Shown: positions 60,601 through 64,000 of the stretch, in pieces
How the letters are laid out: every line of letters begins with the position of its first letter
Numbering within the stretch: position 1 is the first letter of the stretch
NCBI GenBank assembly: GCA_003864495.1
Contig: ML133374.1
Location: 682,001-746,000 of the forward strand
Direction: 5' to 3'
DNA: 64,000 bases
From: Nemopilema nomurai
Taxonomy: Eukaryota > Cnidaria > Scyphozoa > Rhizostomeae > Rhizostomatidae
The notes under the pieces: model-generated
What the model was told of the DNA's origin: nothing
Seen by the model: the letters and a program-made list of their open reading frames with translations, nothing else
The model's database searches: none
Made by a program: the position numbers and the translations under genes

Positions 60601-63263
60601 GAACAGAAAAATTAAAATCACGAAAATGATCAAGTTTACTTTGAGCTTTATGTAACTGTCAAAAAGGTAAACGAAAAACACTACAGGCTATGAAATAATA
60701 ATAAGAAATAATATTGAAAACAAGAACGTGTAATGACTTTAATTCAATGCTAGCACAAAGAGTAAAGACCACGACGAAGTGGACAGTGCAAAAAGCTGAT
60801 GATAAAATAGGTTGACTGATGACAAAAGTTACCTCGTAAATGAGTATAATAACTGTAACATGAACGTCGACATTGTCGACGGCTTCTATGAAATCACTGA
60901 AAGTCAGCTCGTGAACATCTGCGAACTTCGATCTGTGAAATTGCATTTCGTGTCATGAAAAATGTGAACTTAAGAAAGAGCAAGATAATTCGTTGGCTAT
61001 TTGATGACTATATGATGACAAACGTGCATTTAGATGCAGATAATATTAGGGAGTATAAAGTAGAAATTTATAAGTACATGTTGGTAGCTCCCTTTAGTAA
61101 GATAACTACATCTTTTATAAGATTTCATCTATAATAACCTCTATAAATTTTAAATAAAGCTACAGAGGTCGTACTTAGGCCAAACCAAATTACTTCTTAA
61201 TATTCTTTACTGACCTTGTCCCCAAAACATACTGTTCTGATTCTTGTTTGAGTTGTTGTAAGCGCTTTTGGTGATACTGTCGTATAAATTCGTCCTCTTC
61301 TTCCAATTCCTCGTCCTCTCGATCCTGCCTCTAAAAAAGTATAATTTGAGTACATCTTGGGTATATCTATCTAAACTTAAAGAATACTTTGATTAGCAGT
61401 TCAACTCGAATGTGTCAGAAGAAGTCATTTATGCCTAAATTGAACGAAATTTACAAAACATTCCTAATCCAATTCCTAAATTTCTGTAAAACATAGAAAT
61501 CTTGCAATTATTAATGTTGTGCTTGAACATTGGGGAATTTTCATGCGAAAGTATCAAAATAAATAACAGACTGGTTCGTTAATTTGCTTCCACTAAAAAT
61601 AAAATAGTTTCATTACATAAGAAAAAAACAATCGAGAAGTAAAGAAGAGACCTTAAGATGTCACCCAATGTTCTCAAATTTGGATTTAGGAGCCACATTT
61701 GGCAAGTCTTTAACTTCTAAACTATGGGAGTAGCGCATATTTTTGTTCATTGAACCCCAAAGAAAAAACTTCCTTAACTTGAAAAACTATTCATTCTTCT
61801 AAAAAACAAAAGAAATGTGCTCCATAAAATAACCATTATTTATCTTCTTCTTACTAACTACTTTCTTCAAGCATTTTGCTTTGAAAATAAAGCTATTAGT
61901 TTTTTATATAAACCAGTATCTAACGATATCAAAAGATTTTTACAGCATCCAATCTTTACTTTATTTTTCAATTAATCATTTTTACAGTGTCTATAACGCA
62001 AGTGAATGCTAAATCGATTTCATCTACAATTTATGACCTCATAAAGATGAAAAAGGTATATTTGAAAGACGGTAAGTATAAAGTATTGTGGAAAATCTAT
62101 TATCAAAATCTGTCTTCTCCGCTATAGGAAGACACAACATTGTAGATTTTTAACAGCAATCTGCAGCAGTTTTCATTCCCTTCAACATACTAAACCCACC
62201 TTTAATCATGCATGGATTACGACCAAACCAAACTGATCAAAACCATCACAACCATTATCGAACTGGTAGATGGAGCACTCAAATATACCATGGTCAATTC
62301 AATAATGACTTCTCCTGCCCCAAACAAACAACCAGGGATACTTAGGAGGCATGAGCCCCCCTAGAAATCAATCGAGCTCTTGTCAGCACTCCGGTTTTGA
62401 AAACCTTTATGCACTGCCCGCACTTACATAATTCTCACTTGCAGTTTTTTCCCTTCAGCGTCATCTTGGTGAACATGAACTAACACAGTTCAAATGAAAC
62501 TGATTCAGCTCCAACAAGACACGAGCCTTAAACCACTACAGATGAGGATGTTGTCGGACACACGATGGTCTTGTCAATATGAGATGTGTAGCACAAACTA
62601 CAGGCGACTCGGAGTAGTGATAAAGATTTTGAAGCACGTTGTTTGCTTGGATTACTGAACGAGGATTTCTGCTTACTTTTGGTGGCACTGAAGGAAGTTT
62701 TGTTAAATTGTAGCCTTTGTTTGTTAAATTGTTAAATCGTCAGATTTCCCTAAAAGATTCGGAACATTCTCTTGCAAGTGTAGTGAAAATTACTGAGACT
62801 GTGATTGAATAAATTGCATTACTGAGAAAAGAAAGCTGTTATGCTGAACTGAAGTGCAAGAGTGAAGACCTTTGTGAAGATGGTGACATTAGACGAGAGC
62901 ACCTAAAAGGGCGTCACGGGTACCTGAGAGGTTTGAGGAAGAATCAACAGATTCTTTAATAGGTATGAGAGCACCAACAACCGAACCCTTCAGGACACCG
63001 CTATTTCTTATTCTAGCTATCGGCACTGTGACATTAAAGCTCTCTCCCTTATTTCTTCCCTGCCAATTGCTTAAATATTTACCAAGAGATGGTACGATAA
63101 TCTTACATAATGGTACGTACAATATTTGCAAACATACCTCACTTTTACAAGTTATTGAAGTATCTTTTATATATTTCAATTTTCTCTCTTCTTCTGCTAA
63201 CTCCTGTTCATATTGCAATTGCTTGTAGCGCTTGTAGTCTTGAATAACGCCTTTTGGACCTGT
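54508..63263 (-). CDS. PDCL: Phosducin-like protein (PDCL), seven exons, 5' end outside window
   Basis: Joining 63263-63138, 61330-61215, 60932-60833, 60597-60535, 59864-59814, 59124-59000 and 54607-54508 gives 226 residues and a TAA with no frame conflict. Every intron has GT/AG ends. The protein starts at TGPKGVIQDYKRYKQ, the G-beta-gamma binding helix of phosducin and PDCL (TGPKGVINDWRRFKQ in vertebrates). A charged helical part follows (EEEDEFIRQYHQKRL), then a thioredoxin-like domain (ILIYE...CLAKQYPYVKFCRI...LPTLQVYKNGILIGNHIRLGD) and the acidic tail SDSDFELD. PDCL works in the cytosol as a co-chaperone of the CCT/TRiC chaperonin in assembling G-beta-gamma dimers. The TGPKGV motif separates it from PDCL2 and PDCL3. 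The vertebrate KMTLKEF segment between the two helical parts is not present. The start codon and the N-terminal residues with the CK2 sites known in vertebrates lie beyond 64000. Confidence 0.93.
55106..55241. repeat. ATAAC pentanucleotide repeat
   Basis: About 27 units of CATAA/ATAAC. A GTAAC variant recurs at 55140, 55175 and 55205, hinting at a 30-35-bp higher-order unit. It lies in the last PDCL intron. The antisense MLCYV-repeat frames are artefacts. Confidence 0.95.
56664..56682. repeat. Short ACA trinucleotide run
   Basis: Six ACA/CAA units, then degenerate ACGATAACAACG, within the last PDCL intron. Confidence 0.85.
59000..59124 (-). CDS. PDCL: PDCL exon, end of thioredoxin-like domain
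   Basis: Forty-one codons plus two bases, acceptor TTTTGCAG and donor GTGAGT. LNALPTLQVYKNGILIGNHI and the FYAADVENFLI stretch match NALPALLIYKGGELIGNFV and FFAVDLEAFL of vertebrate PDCL. It includes the cis-proline of the thioredoxin fold (ALP). Confidence 0.93.
59814..59864 (-). CDS. PDCL: PDCL microexon, thioredoxin-like domain
   Basis: Only 17 codons (VKFCRIGASEAGLSTKF), phase 0-0, acceptor GAATTTTAG and donor GTATGT. It aligns with VKFCKVKSSVIGASSQF of vertebrate PDCL. The flanking introns are about 0.67 and 0.69 kb. Confidence 0.92.
60535..60597 (-). CDS. PDCL: PDCL exon, thioredoxin-like domain
   Basis: Twenty-one codons, phase 0-0, acceptor TTCTGTTCTAG and donor GTAAGT. NSSLCARMNKCFDCLAKQYP matches the AMNGCMICLAAEYP helix of PDCL. 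There is no CxxC redox motif, as expected for phosducin-family thioredoxin folds. Confidence 0.92.
60833..60932 (-). CDS. PDCL: PDCL exon, start of thioredoxin-like domain
   Basis: Starts phase 2 after TTTCACAG and ends phase 0 at GTAACT. It encodes SKFADVHELTFSDFIEAVD and VDVHVTVIILIYE, the first helix and central strand of the fold; vertebrate PDCL has IVIMVHIYE at the strand. Confidence 0.93.
61215..61330 (-). CDS. PDCL: PDCL exon, acidic helix
   Basis: Thirty-eight codons plus two bases, acceptor TTTTTTAG and donor GTCAGT (phase 2). It encodes RQDREDEELEEEDEFIRQYH and then QKRLQQLKQESEQYVLGT. The DEFIRQYHQKRL part matches the EEFLQQYRKQRM segment of PDCL. An alternative AG two bases later would break the frame. 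Confidence 0.92.
61331..62888. other. Remaining first visible PDCL intron
   Basis: AT-rich except for 62160-62760, which is clearly richer in G+C and may be an inserted element. I see no exon here carrying the KMTLKEF-like segment of vertebrate PDCL. Confidence 0.5.
62889..63137 (-). other. In-frame extension of PDCL exon into the following intron
   Basis: If the GTATGT donor at 63137 is not used, the PDCL frame continues for 82 more codons to TAA at 62889. The extension has a balanced composition, for example NVTVPIARIRNSGVLKGSVV and a SGTRDALLGALV end. A retained-intron transcript would encode a PDCL with the G-beta-gamma helix but no thioredoxin domain. It could equally be chance or a transposon-derived piece. 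I know of no matching family. Confidence 0.2.
63138..63263 (-). CDS. PDCL: PDCL exon with G-beta-gamma binding helix
   Basis: Forty-two codons, phase 0 at both ends, acceptor TTATCTCAG and donor GTATGT. It encodes TGPKGVIQDYKRYK and a charged helix ending TSITCKSE; vertebrate PDCL has LSMTCRSH at this point. The conserved tryptophan of the vertebrate motif (NDWRR) is tyrosine here (QDYKR). The reading frame stays open past the donor (see 62889-63137). Confidence 0.93.
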
Positions 63264-63687
63264 CTGAGATAACAACAATTCAATTATCATTGGTTGATGG
63301 TTAAAATTAAAAACATGAACAATGTTCTTCAAAATTTAGAGGTTAAGAATATATTTCAAGACACTAATTGATAACGGAAAGGCAAAAATATCCGGTCTGC
63401 AAAAAGATTCAATTTCTCAATAAATTGATAATGTTGTTCATTCATTTATAGTATGAAAACAGCAGGGCAAATAATTTCAAATTTCCTTCAAAAAGGTGTA
63501 GATAGAAGTGTGAAATTCTGTCAATTTGAAAAAAATAATGATAAATGTTTATGTATTCGTAGTTAATCTTTTATGGAAATAGCTATGCCAACATTAGCTA
63601 TGCCAGCTGTAATTTGAAATGGCTAAAAAACGTTCACCTCTAGAATGAAACTCAATCTTTTTGCATAAAGATATGCGTTATAATAAA

Positions 63688-63721
<34 letters not shown>

Positions 63722-64000
63722 TGTCATATTTATACAGGATAACCTTATCAGTAAAGATGATACTGCTATCCGCAAGGGTCCTGTTTAAACTAAAATTTTT
63801 AAAGTAAAATGAAAAAGTTTACAAGAGATTGAGAAAAAGCTGTAAAAACTAAATATCAAACTGAATGTTAGGTTCTAAATTTAAGAACAAAGCGTCTATG
63901 CGATGATGATCAAAACAAGAAAATCAACAAACAAATGTGAATATCTAAAGCTATGTTTGAGTAGCAGCTATATTTGGTGGGCAGTAAATGACAACCTGTA
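63264..64000. other. PDCL intron at right edge
   Basis: AT-rich intron upstream of the first visible PDCL exon. No ATG exon resembling the PDCL N-terminus is found, so the first coding exon lies beyond the window. Confidence 0.6.
63680..63722. repeat. AAT trinucleotide repeat
   Basis: Run of AAT/ATA units with single interruptions (AAAAAT, ACTAAT) inside the PDCL intron. Confidence 0.9.

Noticed and set aside
62440..62480. Minus-strand TKMTLKG resembling the KMTLKEF segment of vertebrate PDCL
   Set aside because: The match is four or five residues, meets an in-frame stop within eight codons, and no donor in the required phase is present.

Overview
This window looks like nuclear DNA from an invertebrate animal. 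It is AT-rich, rich in introns and microsatellites, and carries small non-autonomous DNA transposons. Its recognisable genes are split into short exons with GT/AG borders. A cnidarian such as an anthozoan would fit, but nothing in the sequence proves that. There are no operons, phage genes, CRISPR arrays or rRNA genes.

Two genes are supported by family-level similarity together with exact splice phase; both are on the minus strand and both run off the window. At the left edge (290-1285) are two consecutive phase 1-1 immunoglobulin exons of a contactin/L1-type cell adhesion protein. A hydrophobic exon at 3066-3291 may be its start; the rest of the gene lies left of base 1. At the right edge (54508-63263) are seven exons of a phosducin-like protein (PDCL), a co-chaperone for assembly of G-protein beta-gamma. 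It is complete from the G-beta-gamma binding helix to the stop codon. The first coding exon lies beyond base 64000, and the last intron is about 4.4 kb long.

The roughly 50 kb between them is mostly non-coding. It holds a 53-bp tandem repeat (1355-1748), a 20-bp repeat with an 80-bp higher-order period (7026-7398), a 10-bp-period block (9281-9340), seven 19-bp repeats (10617-10749), a GA-rich 12-bp repeat (19575-19792), a hAT-like MITE with target-site duplication (30004-30277), a fold-back element with perfect 26-bp terminal inverted repeats (44519-44944), and a diverged 150-bp repeat pair (28.3 and 31.4 kb). An ATAAC pentanucleotide block lies in the last PDCL intron.

A handful of short segments look like exons of genes I cannot name: 12.5-13.5 kb, 18.3 kb, a divergent CpG-rich pair at 34.96-35.42 kb, 47.0 kb and 51.3 kb. 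Many open frames of 60-165 codons occur by chance in this much AT-rich DNA, so these are low-confidence. The two edge genes have no evident functional link. I found no convincing new multi-gene system. The most unusual items are the in-frame extension of a PDCL exon into its intron, the nested repeat at 7 kb, and the MITE with a full target duplication but a missing right terminus.
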